DNA of 64,000 bases from Polytrichum commune (GCA_950295325.1 OX485807.1:40702440-40766439), one strand, 5' to 3'. Shown: positions 23,154 to 48,897, counted from the first letter of the stretch. Program-made: numbers and translations. Notes: generated by a model from the sequence alone, not told the origin.

Positions 23154-24539
23154 GTTACAAATCAATTGATTGAAGTTCGAGACTTAAGGAAAATTACCAC
23201 TCGTTTAAGAGGAATTTATGGAATATATCCTAATAAAGAAAACCAAAAGATGACATCATGTACCCGTTGGACTTAGAAACACTAGGATCTCAACCGATTA
23301 TGCCCAAAAATCTTCCCGGACACCGTACACAACATCATTTCATATGCTTATGTTCTTTGAACCATTTTGTGTGACAATTGAAGGGCCGGTTGGTTCCCTA
23401 ATAGCATTCATGTCCTATTGAGCACTACCATACATACCAATGGCCTTTTAAGGATCCTTCCATCTCTAACCCCTAAATTGGCTTACCTACTATGTGCAAT
23501 TAGGGTGCCTCACACTACTTTATTGACATTACACTACTTTGAATACTTAATATCACAATAATAAAATAAAAATATTTACGAAACTTTGTGGTTGCTATAC
23601 AAATGAATAAACAAAGTCACGAGTTTGTGATTTTTTTTTTTAATCAAGCTAATTTGCATGGGCTAAGAGGCAACTTATTTGTGAAGGATACTGAATTGCA
23701 CCTTTTGATTTAGTTGTTTCATGGATTCTTCTAATCCTTAGAATATATGGTTGCCTTGCCATCACCTTGGTATGGCAAGTTGGAAGAATATACTTTTGGG
23801 AGTCTTCAGTCCCAACATTCCATGGGGTTCGTTTCAAAGCGAGAGAGGGAATCATCGCATACAACGTCCATCCATTTAACATAAAAAATTGACCCCTCCA
23901 CTACTAAACAATACATAAACACTACAATAACATAATTGAGCACTACAGGAACATTACCTAATGTTCAAGAGTTGAGGTTGTGAGTGGAAAAACCCTTGTG
24001 ACCCTCTACAATTTTTGTACTATCCTGAACACAATACCCTAGATGTAGTTCTATAACAAAATAACACATGACAATCATAGGGTACCGTATAGTATTTATA
24101 ATGTAGTATGTGAATGGGAATGATACTATATCATATTGAATATTTTTCACAATTTATGCTTGCAAAAATAAATAGTATCCTATTAGTTTCACCTATCTCT
24201 AATATTTCAGTAGTGTAATATTTGTGAATAAGATCTTGAGGAATCATGAATAATTTTAACTTTGAAATCAACATTATCTTATTGTATACAAAACAAATCT
24301 TAGTATTTTATTTCTATTTTAAAATTACAAATAATCTTTACATTTAATTTTGAATGGGTTCCCCCTCACAAATTCTACCAAGACTTTATATTTTATGATG
24401 GGAGTACTTAAAATTGAAGACCTTCATTTACATATGAGAGATGACTATTGCATAAATGAAAGCCATGAAATTATCTTGTGCACATGAGAGAATGTTAGGT
24501 GCTCCAAGAGTTAAAGTGACTTAATACTAGATGTTAGGT
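23154..24539. other. intergenic, no gene seen
   Basis: AT-rich DNA with no recognised feature on either strand. Confidence 0.4.
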
Positions 24540-24925
24540 GATGACCTACTTCCATATATTAATCGTCAAGGTGATAGACTGGATTGTTTTGCATAGGTTT
24601 AGTTGTACCGTGTTCAAATATTACTTCCTCAACTGTTACAAGTGTTAGGCAAGTATCATGGTTGCTATAAAATGAGCCATCTTGCTCAATTCATCGACAC
24701 TTAGAAGTATTGTATCATACTCATCCAATGCAGGAGTAAGGGGAATGATGAATTCAATACTTATACATTCACAATTTTGCTAGGAATTTTTCTTTCAAGG
24801 GTGCAACAATCTTGTTGATCAAATAGTATGGACTTTACTACGTTGGCAAATATCACAAGTTTCAACATAACCTCTAGCATTCTCACATAATTACAGCCAT
24901 AGAAAATCGATATAGATTTGTTTAA
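24540..24925 (-). pseudogene. decayed Ty3/gypsy-type integrase fragment
   Basis: On the minus strand one frame reads YVETCDICQRSK, the C-x-x-C end of an integrase zinc finger followed by the usual Q-x-x-K. After a short broken stretch comes LSVDELSKMAHFIAT, matching the highly conserved start of the retrotransposon integrase core (the D-x-L-S-K-M-A-H-F motif). Several stop codons interrupt it. No LTRs or other pol domains were recognised nearby, so it is an isolated, dead fragment. Confidence 0.7.
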
Positions 24926-26879
24926 AGGTCTTTGTTACACAATAATTATCAAAATTGAGTTGCACCAGACAATCTACTTCGTTGCATTAAATGTTCCAAA
25001 CATCAATGAGACTTTATGTTATTGATAAAAATAATAATTTGAGAATATTGGTATTTATGGAAAATAGTAGGTTTTTGAGATTAAAGAATTGAATTATTTT
25101 ATTAATATTTTAGTTTATTGAATATTATATTATTTTTCATAATCCTCACACCGTAGTCATTTAATGCATAATACATAATTTATATATCAATCATATGATA
25201 ACATGTTAAAAGCATCGTTACGATTCACACAAATCCACAAGAATCGTATGATTTAATGATTTATTTGAATTGAAGTAAAGAAAGGAAAAAATTCATATCT
25301 AATTTGTTGAGAATGGTATTTTTTTAATTTTCACTTAATATTTTAATATTTTAATATATTCCTTTTTTTTGTAAAAAAATGTGAGTGCTATAATTGGTCT
25401 TAAAAACCAACAAGAAGTTATGTGTTAAAAAAATGTTCATAAATTTTATAAGTAAACTGCAAGGACTTTTGATAGGTAGAAGTCATCATAAACTTACGAA
25501 TAATACTTAATGCATAAAACTCATTAAAGATGTTCTTAAAACTCCAATGTAAAAGGATTAAAATTCATTAATATATATATATATATATATATATAAATAG
25601 TTAAATGTTTGTACTCTAATTTATGATACACATAACTATAAGATAATTTAGTACATAATTCTAATATTGCACTCCTCAATGCCATCAACTGGGCCCGTCA
25701 TGGAGCCGGCAAAGGGATAGAAACATAAAGGAGCCAAGGGGTTGGTATCCTCACACTGCATGTTGAGTGGGGCCATTCTACCAAGAAACCACCAGTGAGG
25801 GAATTGGATCCATTGCCATGGGTTGTCCTCAATAAAAAACAATTATTGAGTGGGAAATGTGGGGTGTGTGGGGATGTGGACACCTGCCGAGGATTAGGTA
25901 GGTGTAGATGTCCCATCTAGCCATGTGCACCATGGGACTAGGTGGCGGGGGAGTGGGGATTGATTGGCCTACTTTGATGGAGTTTGTCCTTGCAAGCTTT
26001 CAATGTGAACATTCCCCCTTAAAGCCTCTGCGACGTGGAGTGGGTGATTCTTTGGTGAAACCGGAATGGAACAAGGAGGCTGGGATGCAAGTTCCATGAT
26101 GAATTTTGGGGAGGACAGATTAATAAATTGGGGAGGCGTGCGCATAATGGTTTATGCATGGTTAAGCAAAACCATCATGTTCCGGGCTGGGGGGTGGCAA
26201 CTTGGTGTCACCACAGAAAACATCCTCGCCCCCACATCCATCAACACTTGGGATCGGATTGCTAGGAGGAGGACTGGTGGGGACATGATCGTTCATCACC
26301 TCCCACCTCAAACTTGCATTATGGAACCTGACAATCTTTTGTGAACCATATGCGTGCCATTAGCATAACCCCAACCAACATGTGCCTTTCAATTTAGGTC
26401 AAAGAACTTGATTATTGGACTTTGAAAGTTAGGTAAATGTGGTAAATGTATATTAGGTGAAGAATGCATTCAAACGTGCACAACAAAATTGTAGTGTAAA
26501 TAGCGATTGTGTGTCATTGTAGCTCGAGTACCAACCACCATTAACAAATACAACTAAAACATGGCAAAAACACACATAAACAACACACCTCCACATGCCC
26601 CCCTTTAGCTGACTATGGAGTCCTGCCAAGCAGTTAGGATCAATGCCAATCCAAAGGGCATGGATAATGAAGAATCGCTTCGCAACCAAGGAGTGTGGTG
26701 AATGTCATTCCAAGGAACAGTAAGTTGGGTGCAGTGTGAGCCCCATCTTTAATCGCCTCTGATGTTTGGCCATCATATTCCAAAGAATTAAATCCGCCGT
26801 CTCACGTTTAATCACATTTGTAAACTATAACTCATCATTGTCCATTTGGGCACGCATAACACGGTGAAAGCCACACATG
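24926..26879. other. intergenic, no supported gene
   Basis: 24926-25640 is very AT-rich, with an (AT)n microsatellite at ~25571-25596. 25640-26350 is clearly more GC-rich with short plus-strand frames (26066-26344), but I recognise no family. Confidence 0.4.
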
Positions 26880-26880
26880 A

Positions 26881-27720
26881 TCATTGAGTATGACTGTTGG
26901 AAACACCATGTACCAAAGATCCTCGACAGCAAGGACAACTCCACTGTCCACATGGTAGAAAAGTCAAAGATGTCGTCATTTTCTCGCCGGAAGTTTTGAA
27001 TCCGTTGCATTTGATCCCGACGGAAACCTCCGTATTTCTTCTCCAAATGAAGATGGAATTTTTGCAAATGATCAAAATCTGGCGGACCCTTAAAGAAGCT
27101 AATGCTGCCTGGGTGGCTTGGACGTAACGAGAGAGTGCAAAGACCGGGCCTGACGTACTCGCGGATGTGAAAGCGGGAACCTTCTTCTTAGGTTTACTAG
27201 GAAAAGATCCCCCCACATTCACTACAAAGACGCCCTCTATTTTCTCCGTCTTAACTACAGAAACGGCCAACAAACTAGCAGTCGCACCTTCTTTTAATGT
27301 GGAAACCAACTCACCCGCGTCTTCCAATACCGCTCTATCTGTCGAAGCGCCATCCAATAAGCATCCCTACATTGCTCATAATTCTGAAGCGCCTCGTGCT
27401 TCAAATGTTGAGACAGAAACTCGAACGTATACAAGTCATTAAAATTAGTATTGCGTTGATGTTTCTTCTGCATCTACGTCCTAAATTGAATTTTCCAGTC
27501 TTGCAGGAAAATGGTCTTTACTCGAACGGTAAACTGGTTTTGGATTGCTCCTCGCATCTCCTCCTCAATATTGTCAAAGGTTTGTACCCAAATAACGTGA
27601 GACCGAGTGGCAATCCCCTACGCCGAAGTAGGCTGAAAAAACTCGTCGGATGCTATCACCGGTTCAACGTCTGAGAGGGCACAAGATCGACCTTCCGATG
27701 CCCTTGAAGATGGAGAACGA
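26881..27720 (-). pseudogene. unidentified decayed coding remnant
   Basis: Read right to left, one frame gives protein-like sequence interrupted by stops (around QNQFTVRVKTIFLQDWKIQ and FEFLSQHLKHEALQNYEQCR). Another frame continues through 27357-26881 with a lysine/proline stretch (PSKPKKKVPAF) and then EKKYGGFRRDQMQRIQNFRR in yet another frame. This pattern, coherent composition across shifting frames, fits an old coding element with frameshifts. I do not recognise the family; a transposon accessory protein is possible. Confidence 0.35.
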
Positions 27721-30013
27721 TAATATTTGCTTTGAGTTTTAATTAAAAATTTATAATGAGTTCAGTTACTAAAGCCAACAACCTAATATGGTATCAAGGT
27801 AGAAGGTTAAAATATGAAAAACAACCTGCACCTATAACCACCATCAACCTTATGGTCTACTGGTGATAAATCCAATCTCATCATAAGGGAATACAAGCAC
27901 TGCCCACACAAAAGAGTCTCGTTGGTCATTACTTTGACATCACCCCCACGATACCCTATCACAAACTAAAACAACATAAAATGGGCAATGCCGGCAACAT
28001 CTAGCAACACAGCCCGCCACGGAAAAATGTACCATAACGAAATATTAAAACAATGTAATGACAATGTAATGACAATGTAATGACAACACTGGATTCTCGT
28101 CCCTAAACAGTAATTAAGTAAAAATTCAAATTAACCGCGCACAATTGACACTTACATGCGATTGGTGGTTAAGCGTAAGATACACTTGTTGCCGTAAAAA
28201 ATAATTACCACATAAGCATATCTCTCATCTCCCACTACAACATAAAATTCCCTCCTTACAGAAATCCCTGGAATGTATGTTTTTAAACACAATTCGACCT
28301 TAACAAATATATTATTAGGTTCAATGACAATTCCATGTGCCAACAACCTCTAATAGCAATTCCATGCACTTATTCCTAAATGAATTCCAATGCCCACAAT
28401 TTGCCCCCCAAGAATTTAAGTATATGGTGGCTTAAATTTCATCCCCTTATTTTTATTTTTAACCAAAAGAAAATCAAATCACCCTTTTATGCCAAGTACC
28501 TCTCCCAATTCGATGTAGAAAAAGAATAAACCATTTGCAAGTTCGCCGCAATCCCACGCCCTCCGCGTATTCCCGAATGCTCCACCTCTTTCGAAACCCA
28601 ATTACCTTAATTTTTCATAGGGTACTTGTGGATGTCGGCATTGGATTGTCCCGTGCCTCCAACTTCCATGCTTGATTAATGAAAATATCCTTGGCAAATT
28701 CTCGTGCGAAAATGTGTTTGAATTAATTTAAGAATAATGCCTCCAATTAATAATATCTTGGAATGCCCCGTCCAAGATATCTTATTGAAGATTTTATTTT
28801 TTTATTTTTTTGTTAGTTTTGTTATAAGTGGAAATTCTTGATGAACAAAAATAAATAAAAAATAAATAAAAAATAAATGCTCCCCCCCCCGCCCCCGCAA
28901 CTACTGCCAAGAGAGAAGAAAGAGAGTCAACCCCTTGTAAGAGTTCTAACTCTCTTTTCAAATGCATATAATGAGTCAAGTTATCTCTCACTCCACCACA
29001 GGAGAATCCAAGAGTGTAAGTAGGGGGTAAAAAACTCAAAATTTATTACAAAAACATGCAATCTTCACTTCACACAAGCTCTCTCCACACACTCACTCAC
29101 AAGGCTTGACTTGGCAAGAATGCCAAGCCAAGGAGGAGGCTCCTCACTTAGGAGCATTTCTCCAACTTCTAAGATTCATCCATCCAAACCTAAATGGAGG
29201 AAATCCCATGGATAACGTGCGGCCACCGACGCCGCATACCGCGACAAAACCCTTATGAAGGATAACCTCCATGTAGATGTTTTCCCAAGTCTGGGACCTT
29301 GCCACCCAAACAAAAGTACGGGCAAGTGCTTTGCATGCACAGAGAGGAGGCCAACCACATGGTTCCAATAACCTGACATTTCTAAAAGAGTTGCACAATG
29401 ATCCCCAATTTCGGAAAAAGGCAAGCCATTGTAGGGGAAAAAAAAAAGGAAAAAATTCCCAATGAGCAAGGTTCGAACATCAAAGGGGCTATGTTATGGA
29501 CATCTAATGCAAATGATTGGCAAGCACAAAAAAAGGCCGAATTTCAACCACACACCCGTGCATTCAACCCCACACAATGCATTTTGAGACTATCAAGTTG
29601 ACTTCAAGCGATAGGAAGACACAAGCATAGACATTTTGATAACCTCTAGCAATCCATATTGAATTCAACCACATATCCAACAACGGCCTCACAAACAAGA
29701 CCACATCAAAGATGAAGAGAAATTGCAACAAAGTGGATATGGAAATTGATCCTAGAAATGGCACCAATGCTCCTTCACTTGAACTCACTCCACCGAATTC
29801 CGAACTCCACACATTCGATCTACATCTACTAGAAACATCATCTTCACTCGAAGGTTCCCGGAGCACACTAACAGAATTTGTCTTGGGTGATTGGATGAAT
29901 GTCACATTTTCATCCATTACAAAGCAACACTAGAAACTAGATGGGGTATGCGTTGGTTAAGCTACCTCCAGGGGCACTAATGAGAGCTGCACAAACCTCC
30001 AACAAAGCCTGAT
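27721..30013. other. intergenic, no supported gene
   Basis: Mostly AT-rich. Contains three short aatgtaatgac repeats at ~28053-28085 and a taaa-rich/C-run stretch at 28845-28890. No gene recognised. Confidence 0.4.
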
Positions 30014-30268
30014 GGCCTTATCAACTAAAATGAGCCAATTGGTCCACTCAATTTAACGTAGGGAACATGATGGGAACGTAATGATTGCTAGTTGGTACAA
30101 GAGAATACCTGTTGAGGGTTCTTAAAATACAACTCAACCATTCCAATACACCCACACATGTTTATAAAACCATGCAAATAATCAATTGTAATATGGAAGA
30201 TCTCATCAATTGTGACGGTATGGATTGTCTCATAATGGCCCAATTGGCTCATTTTAGTTGATAAGGCC
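30014..30268. mobile_element. MITE with perfect 29-bp terminal inverted repeats
   Basis: 30014-30042 (ggccttatcaactaaaatga...) is exactly complementary to 30240-30268. The interior is 197 bases, AT-rich and non-coding. No clear target duplication is visible, so the superfamily is not assigned. Confidence 0.8.
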
Positions 30269-31946
30269 AGTGCTTTGAAGGAGCATCATGCAACGTTATT
30301 TCACTTAAATAGCCATCACAATCATATTGTTTGTAAATAATCATCAAAATTTGATTGTTATTTTCTTGTGTCAGTCATTGTATTTTGGTTGTTGATTTTT
30401 ACTAAAAGTCATTTGAACGCTTGGTCGCAACCTGGCCAGATTCAACTAGCGTAGATGACCTGCTCCAACTTCATACCTTGAACACGCCTTTGCCCTGAAA
30501 AGTTGAGAGACGTACGAATCGACAGTAATTTGTAATACTCGATCATGAAACAACAGCAGTACTGCCTGGCAGCTCTAGGAGTAACTCTTCACCATAATCA
30601 CATTATAACCGTGTACGTCTACTACTTCTCGAGTGCTCATCTATTAAAGAGAGCACTCTTGCAACCACTATTTGATGATAGGAGGACAAAGTAAGATCCA
30701 TGTACAAACAACAGTACAATTGTGCGCGACAAGAAATTTGAACTATACATTCAGATCTGAAATGCAAAAGATACGTACAATTTCGCAGATCATCAGTTCC
30801 AACTATTCACTTCATAAATGTGAACTCGAAAGTTCTAGTATGCGAAGTGGCATGTGACACCCTAGGTTCTAGAACCGATGTTCATCGTTTAATGCAACTA
30901 GACATCCACATCTTAGCAATTTCAACTAAAAATCAGATGTCTTCAATCATAGTAGTATTACCATAGTCGTTGTTGAGGAATATTGCTCTTGCACATTCAT
31001 GGACACGCTCGCTTCGATCAGTGCCGGATTGTAGACACAAAACTACTCAAGTCATCAGATTCAATCCTTCAAAGAATTCTGGAAACGCAGTTTTGACTCG
31101 TAGTACCCACCCGTTTGCATTAGGTGGAATGCCACCAAAGAGTCTTAAGTAGAATTTGATACTTACCAGGGGTGCCAACTCCCATATATGGAGCAACAAC
31201 TCATGTGTATCTCTAAAAAATCTAGAATCCAAGAAAAGAATTGTTTGACAAATCTAAAACTATAACACAATACTCTATATTTAGATCTTATAGACTACTA
31301 TATACATCTTAATATGAGTAATATACGAAAATGTATTACACAAGTAGGAGAGAGGCAAGCCACAAGATTGTAGACAATTGATTGATAATTATGATACATT
31401 ATGATATTTTATGCTACGATATGATATACAAATAGAATTATCCATATTAATATTCTGAAGCAGCCAACAAATATATTTCATACGACATGGCTATGTAGAA
31501 CCTTTTTACGAAATTTAATTGAGACTCGTGGGCCCCTCATTGGAGAATGAAACTCAAATTTCATAGCATTCTAAAGCCCTCATAGGGGTAGGCCTTAGAG
31601 GAGGAATCACCAGGCTTGTGCTGCAAGATGATTAGTCTTCAACGCCAGTCTGAATCGGATTTGAATTGGGTGCACTGGCTCACATTCACACTAATTTAAT
31701 CAAGGATAGCAGGTCAGCTTCAGTAGAACCTATTTTAATTAGTCTCAATGAACTCCTGCTCTCAATGCCGTCTTTCTAAGCATAATCACCTTCCTCTAAT
31801 CTGCGAAACAACTAATCGTCATCAATTCATTGGATTCATCATTAGAAGTGAGACAACTGAACTCAAGGGAACGAGATTTGTCATCTGTAACAGGATCTTC
31901 CCAGTGCTGTGATCTGAATTTCGGTTCTTGTTTGATGTTGTCCAGG
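30269..31946. other. intergenic, no supported gene
   Basis: AT-rich, no recognised feature. The end (31920-31946) reads like a polypyrimidine tract plus splice acceptor (ttcttgtttgatgttgtccag) for the coding-like stretch that follows. Confidence 0.35.
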
Positions 31947-32846
31947 TGAATGATATGCGTCATTCATTTCTGAATGAGTCACGTAATTCGGTCTCCGAAG
32001 ATATTTCCGAGTTCGCAGTGGCCTCATTCGCACGAGGCGAGAAGACAAAGAAGTGGTGCATGCTGTGGATGGACGTGAACGAAGGTATGATGTTAAATGA
32101 CAAAGACTTTGATAAAGTGGCGGACACTGAGAATTTCTGTGACTTGCCAAACGAGGCCACCTCCGAGCTCGAGCGAGTAGATTTAATGGATTGCGTGTCG
32201 TTTGACAGCGATCTCTACAGAATGTGAAACTCCTTCACATCCACGCCGGCTTGTACGCAACTTGCAGACCCTTGACCTCCAGGGCTTGCGCTCGCTTTGC
32301 GTCCGCCGTGTTATCCAATGTGACGAAACCGAGAAAATTGTATGCTCTTGCAACCCCTCATTCACCAACAAGCGGTTCTGTTACGAAAAGAACCGGGGAT
32401 GCTTGTCCGAGCCGCGAGCAGCGCAACTGGAATGCCTCCCGAACCTGAAGGAGGCATCCTTCGTGGTGCATTCTCGAAGGTTGAAGAGTTTGTGGTTTAA
32501 CGAGAGTCCCGACCTCGATCGGGTGCTATCCCGACCTAAGTTTGTGCCGGAAGCTGAAGTGGTTGCGGCTCCCCTAATCCGATTTCAAGAGCTTCAAAAG
32601 ACCTGCGCAATCCTCGTGCGTTGGCTGAATTTGCGTTTCACTGGGAAACCTACCGACACCGTCGGCAATTTCACGGAGGAGATGCGGGTACCGTTGTTGG
32701 GAGATGTGATGAAACCCAGAAACCTCCAAATTGTGGACATCGTGGACGACCGACAAGGAGCTGTAGGGACGATCGGAGTCCGGCGGATTTTGAACTTTGA
32801 CGTGGGGAAACTGGAGTTCTTGAAGGTTTCGGACTGGGGACGCTAG
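31947..32846 (+). CDS. unidentified coding-like stretch, leucine-rich character
   Basis: GC content jumps here compared with both sides. One frame is open from a possible splice acceptor at ~31946 to TGA at 32225. A second, shifted frame is open from 32202 to TAG at 32844-32846 without an early ATG. The second frame contains repeated leucine-spaced segments (LQTLDLQGLRSLCV, LECLPNLKEASFVV, RLKSLWFNES, LEFLKVSDW) that recall leucine-rich repeats of plant receptors, but not convincingly. The overlap of two frames means either a hidden intron or a frameshifted pseudogene. No function assigned. Confidence 0.35.
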
Positions 32847-34178
32847 ACTTTCCCTGACGAGCTTTGTGGGGACGGGTCTCTTATAGGATAAGGGCCGGGC
32901 CCCGTTGTCCGCCCGGCCCAACTTCAATTCTTTGTCATTGCATTTTTGAAGGCCGTCTTGTCCACAAAATCCGTATTGACTGCACCTCGTCTTATGAACA
33001 CATATATTAAATTTGGAAACATTTTATAAGTTCCTCTAGATCGATCAGGTAACATAACATTATTATGTAGTGTGCGTTCATTTGTGTGGGCCCCAAGAAT
33101 ATAACCATGGGATGTCACAACTAGTCTGAACTTGGGGTCTTGGGCCCATGTTAATTTCACCTTGACTAGAAAATTAGTGTGGCCCACACTAATTTTCCAC
33201 CCAAACTAATAGAATTGTTTAGTGTAGTTGTTGGTTCTCCCCGTCCATTGTTTTGTTCTCAAAGTGAAACCACCAACAAAGCATGTAAATAACTTGAAAG
33301 CTTAAATATGAAAAAACCCTCATTACACTGACTATCCCAATTAATGAGTGTTACTATACAGAGTTACACAGTGCTATAACTTTATAACGAGAATGTAATT
33401 TTACCAAGCAAAGTCATTTATGTTCAATAGTGTCCGCACAACCTATTGAACTTTCGTTAGTAAAAATCAAACTCATGAGTAAGACATTATTTTTTTTAGT
33501 TTTTTGAGACAGAAGGCCAACACCGCCAACGCCAAATGAATTGAAACAAAAAGAAAACCGCGCCCATCACAGAGGGGAGGCGGGACCCCTCGGGCACGGG
33601 ACACCGCCATGAGTAAGACATTATTGCACTGCATAACTCTGATAGGAAAACACACTAATTGGAGTAATCAATATAGCAATGAGGTAATACTTTTTGGTGA
33701 CTTACCATTTGAAAGGGCCCTTGACATTTTAGAATTGAGCTTACAATTCTGTGCTGATTTTAGCTGTACAATAATGAATCTATAAGTGTCATCAATCTCC
33801 ATTTTTCTGCATGTCATCATGCCCAAAACACTACAAATGCGCAACACAACTCCATCTCTTCAGCAAGGGCCACAAACCAAAGAACAGCTATAATGACTTC
33901 AGACTCAGGTGGCATTGTGCCAGCCATAACATTTACTTCTGAAGTAATGTATCAGCGAGAAAGGGTGCTGGCACTCCACCCGTTTGGTAGCAATGCTGTC
34001 AGCATATGACTGAAGTGTTTTCATCCAACCTAGTTATCAGTCCCTTGGAAGTAGGCATTCAACTTTTTAACATTCTTTGAATAAATCTACTTGAACCGCT
34101 TTGTAGAGTGAAGGAGAAAACAGAAAAATAAAAAGTGAGTGTTGTGTGAGTGTGCCGATGCAAGTGTCTTTCTCTCAA
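32847..34178. other. 3' flank of JmjC gene and intergenic
   Basis: Contains 33085-33225, a partial copy of the repeat in the transporter's last intron (4420-4735). 33480-33610 is GC-richer with an inverted gagtaagacattatt copy at each end. No gene. Confidence 0.4.
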
Positions 34179-45781
<11,603 letters not shown>

Positions 45782-45850
45782 CCTCCTCGTTGGTCTCAAC
45801 AAACGGCCAAGTGCTTCCTCATCCCACCAAGATGTAGTAGCACCCTAATT

Positions 45851-46989
45851 CTTAACACCCTTTGTTCACATTCTTCTACCCTTACAGAATTTCGGGTAGT
45901 GCATCTTCAGAGTGGTAATAAACAGCGGCTTAGTGACACTTGAGATGATGTGGAGCTCCGACTTAACCCTCCGAGAACTGTGGTTGCACAAAACACTTCG
46001 AGCTCCACCTCCATCACACATAAGGACTTGGTCTTCAATCTGGATCAGTCCTTGTGAGCTCAACCAGGCTTAAGGCCGGCGCCATGGCACTCATTCCCAA
46101 AAATCACCGCATAAGCCATGCACATGTGAGATGCAAAATTCCCACACATACACAACCACAACAGCAATAAAAGGCAAAAAACCTCCAAAATCCTCCACGA
46201 CCCGGGAGCACCTAATTAGTTAAGAGAGAACTGCCGACCTTCTTGGGTACTCCCAACAACCCCAACCATACAAAACCTCTTCAGAGGTCTTGGATTAAGT
46301 TAACAAAAAATTGCAAGCTCCAAAACTCCTCAACTGGCCGACATTCCTCCGTGGATCCAGCACAGGCATTCACCAAATCATCCCCCAACACATGCTCACA
46401 TCATCACCATCACCACCATAACCCTGGCCATCACATAACCCAAAATGCTCCTCCGACTGCCATACTTGTTGTCACGGGAACCCTACCTACCATGAATCAT
46501 CACAGCAATTTCACACCACCTTCCTGGTCAACACACGCTTTGGGGCCCACTTTCTCCCCTCCAAACCCCCAAGAGAGTACGTTAAGCCAAATTTAGGTAC
46601 AATTCTCTCCTCCGAAGTGCTTGGCACCGCCAAAAGATAAGACAAGAAGACAACAAATACAACAACATCATCTGCGAGTTGGTAAGTTGTTGCAAGTCCT
46701 TGAATCCATCCATCCACACATGCATCCGAAAAGGTGGAGGTACCTATTACACATGCTTGCCGCCTGGAGGAGAGGGGTTAAGTGCTTACTAAGGCCATTT
46801 CCCAGTGGGGTTTCCCTCAACACCATCATCATGGCTTCATCATTGTGGCAGATGGTGGGCTGACTTGAGACACCTGACTTGCTTGATTCCATACCATAGA
46901 TTGATTCCTGCAAAAGTGCTCCAATGCATTCATCGGTGCACATTAGCCAAAACTAAGTTTGTGTGTTTTGGCTGCACTGGCTGCCTGCC
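45851..46989. other. 5' flank of JmjC gene, no other gene seen
   Basis: CT/CAT-rich on the + strand; 46380-46440 is rich in catcac triplets. Frames here (for example 46243-46596) have His/Pro-rich, low-complexity content and look spurious. Promoter and 5' UTR of the JmjC gene are expected in 45782-46600. Confidence 0.35.
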
Positions 46990-48897
46990 TGCCTCCCCCA
47001 CCTGCCCTAAACACACATGCACCCAACCATATATACACCATAGCTACAAACCTACAAACCTACATACTAATATTGTCCATGTATTTCATACATCCCACAA
47101 ATACAAAAGTGGGAGAAGAATCAAGGGCGCGTGCATATCCATTGAGACGCGGAAACCGAATGCCAATGTTGCGTTGGTGGTAAGGTTAGTTACCACCTTC
47201 ATCTCCAAGTAGGTAGTGTTCCATTGGGGGTTCGTTCATGTGGGCATTGTTTTCTTTACATGTTATATTTAGAAATTTAACAACAACAACAACCAATAAG
47301 AGCAAGGGGTAGTGCATGGCGTGGAAGCCAAGGGAAAAGGTTGGAATAATTGGGGCATGGACATGTTAGGTCATGTGCGCAATCTTTGAATAATTATGAT
47401 ATTTGAAAGAATGTATTGGACAATCACAATTGTCAATGTAGTGTCTCATGTGCTATGCATGTCACTTGTCCGACTAGACATGCACCCAATCATACACCAT
47501 ACCTACTAACTCACATACTTGTAACCCTACCTATTAACCTACAAACTTGTATTGTACATGTATTGATACATTTGACAGTTACTATCAACGTGGGAGAAGA
47601 ATCAAGGGCACGTTTCCATTGAGACACGGAAACCAAACATCTGATGTTGCCTTGGTGGGTGCCATTTTTTAACTCCAAGTAGGTAGTGTTTTGTTAGGGG
47701 GTTGGTTTATTTGGGCATATTTCCATTTGGGGTCATTAGCAAGGCAAGCTTTGTACCAACCAATGAGAGGAGGCAATGAGTGTTATAGAAGCTAGGGATT
47801 AGGTTGGGATGGTTGGGGCACGGATCTATTAGGTCATGTGTGCATCTTGAAAGATTATGATCATGTAGATTAAATTGAAAAATGTATTAAACAATCAAAG
47901 TGTCATCACATGTGCTAGCAAGTAGTGGCAAGTCATGTGCCCGAACTTAGATCCACCCACCTTACATCTTACACCACGATTAAAAACGTACATGCCCACA
48001 TACTTGTACTGTACATTTATTCATATATATGGCAAATATGAAAGCGGAAGAAGAATCACATGCATGTTTCCATTGAGATGTAGAAAGTGAATATACCAAT
48101 ATTGCCTTGGTGGTGAGTACCACCTTCAATTCCAAGTAATGGGGCTTCATTTATATTTGCATAATCCATTTGGGGTCATTAGTTTAGTTTGGGAGATCCT
48201 TAAATTATTAAGAATTAAATAGAAGCATCCAATGAGAGTGTGGTGTGGAAGCTAGGGATAAGGGCAAGAAAACCGGGGAACAAAATATCATGTCATGTGC
48301 GCAATATTGGATGATCATGATTATTGAAACCAAACTGATGATTGTATGGGTCAATCGAGGCCATCGAATGTAGTATTTTTGTTTTTAGCTAGTACTTGCA
48401 TGTCATATGCCCCAATAGATGCACTTAACCATAAACTACATCTACAAACTTGCATGCCTACGTACATGTATTGTATTTGTATTCATGCATCCAATAAATT
48501 TACAAAAGTGGGAGTTCCATTGAGATGTGGAAGCTAAACATCGATGTCACCTTGGTGGTACCACCTTCACCTCCAAGTAGGTAGTGTTTTGTTATGGGGT
48601 TCATTCATGTGGGCATTGTTCCAATTGGTGTCACTACTACCCTACCTCAACGGCAGGTCCGGCACACCAGTGCCGGATAATTAAATAAATAAGTGCCAAC
48701 CAGGTTCGGCAAGTGCCGTTGAAATTTCCAACTCCGGCACTTGCCGTTGATGATAATTCCGGCACTTGCCGAAGTACCGGTAGAAGTTCCTGTAGAAGTC
48801 TGCTGCCGAATTGCCGAAGTCTGCTGCCGAAGTACCGGTAGAAGTTCCTGTAGAAGTCTGTTGCCGAATTGCCGAAGTCTGTTGCCGAAGTAGAAGG

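Noticed and set aside
28794-29039. Minus-strand ORF ending at a taaa-rich stretch
   Set aside because: Low-complexity and homopolymer driven (C-run, taaa repeats); no family signature.
46243-46596. His/Pro-rich ORF upstream of the JmjC gene
   Set aside because: Low-complexity cat/cca triplets, no domain, no homologous features. More likely promoter or 5' UTR DNA.
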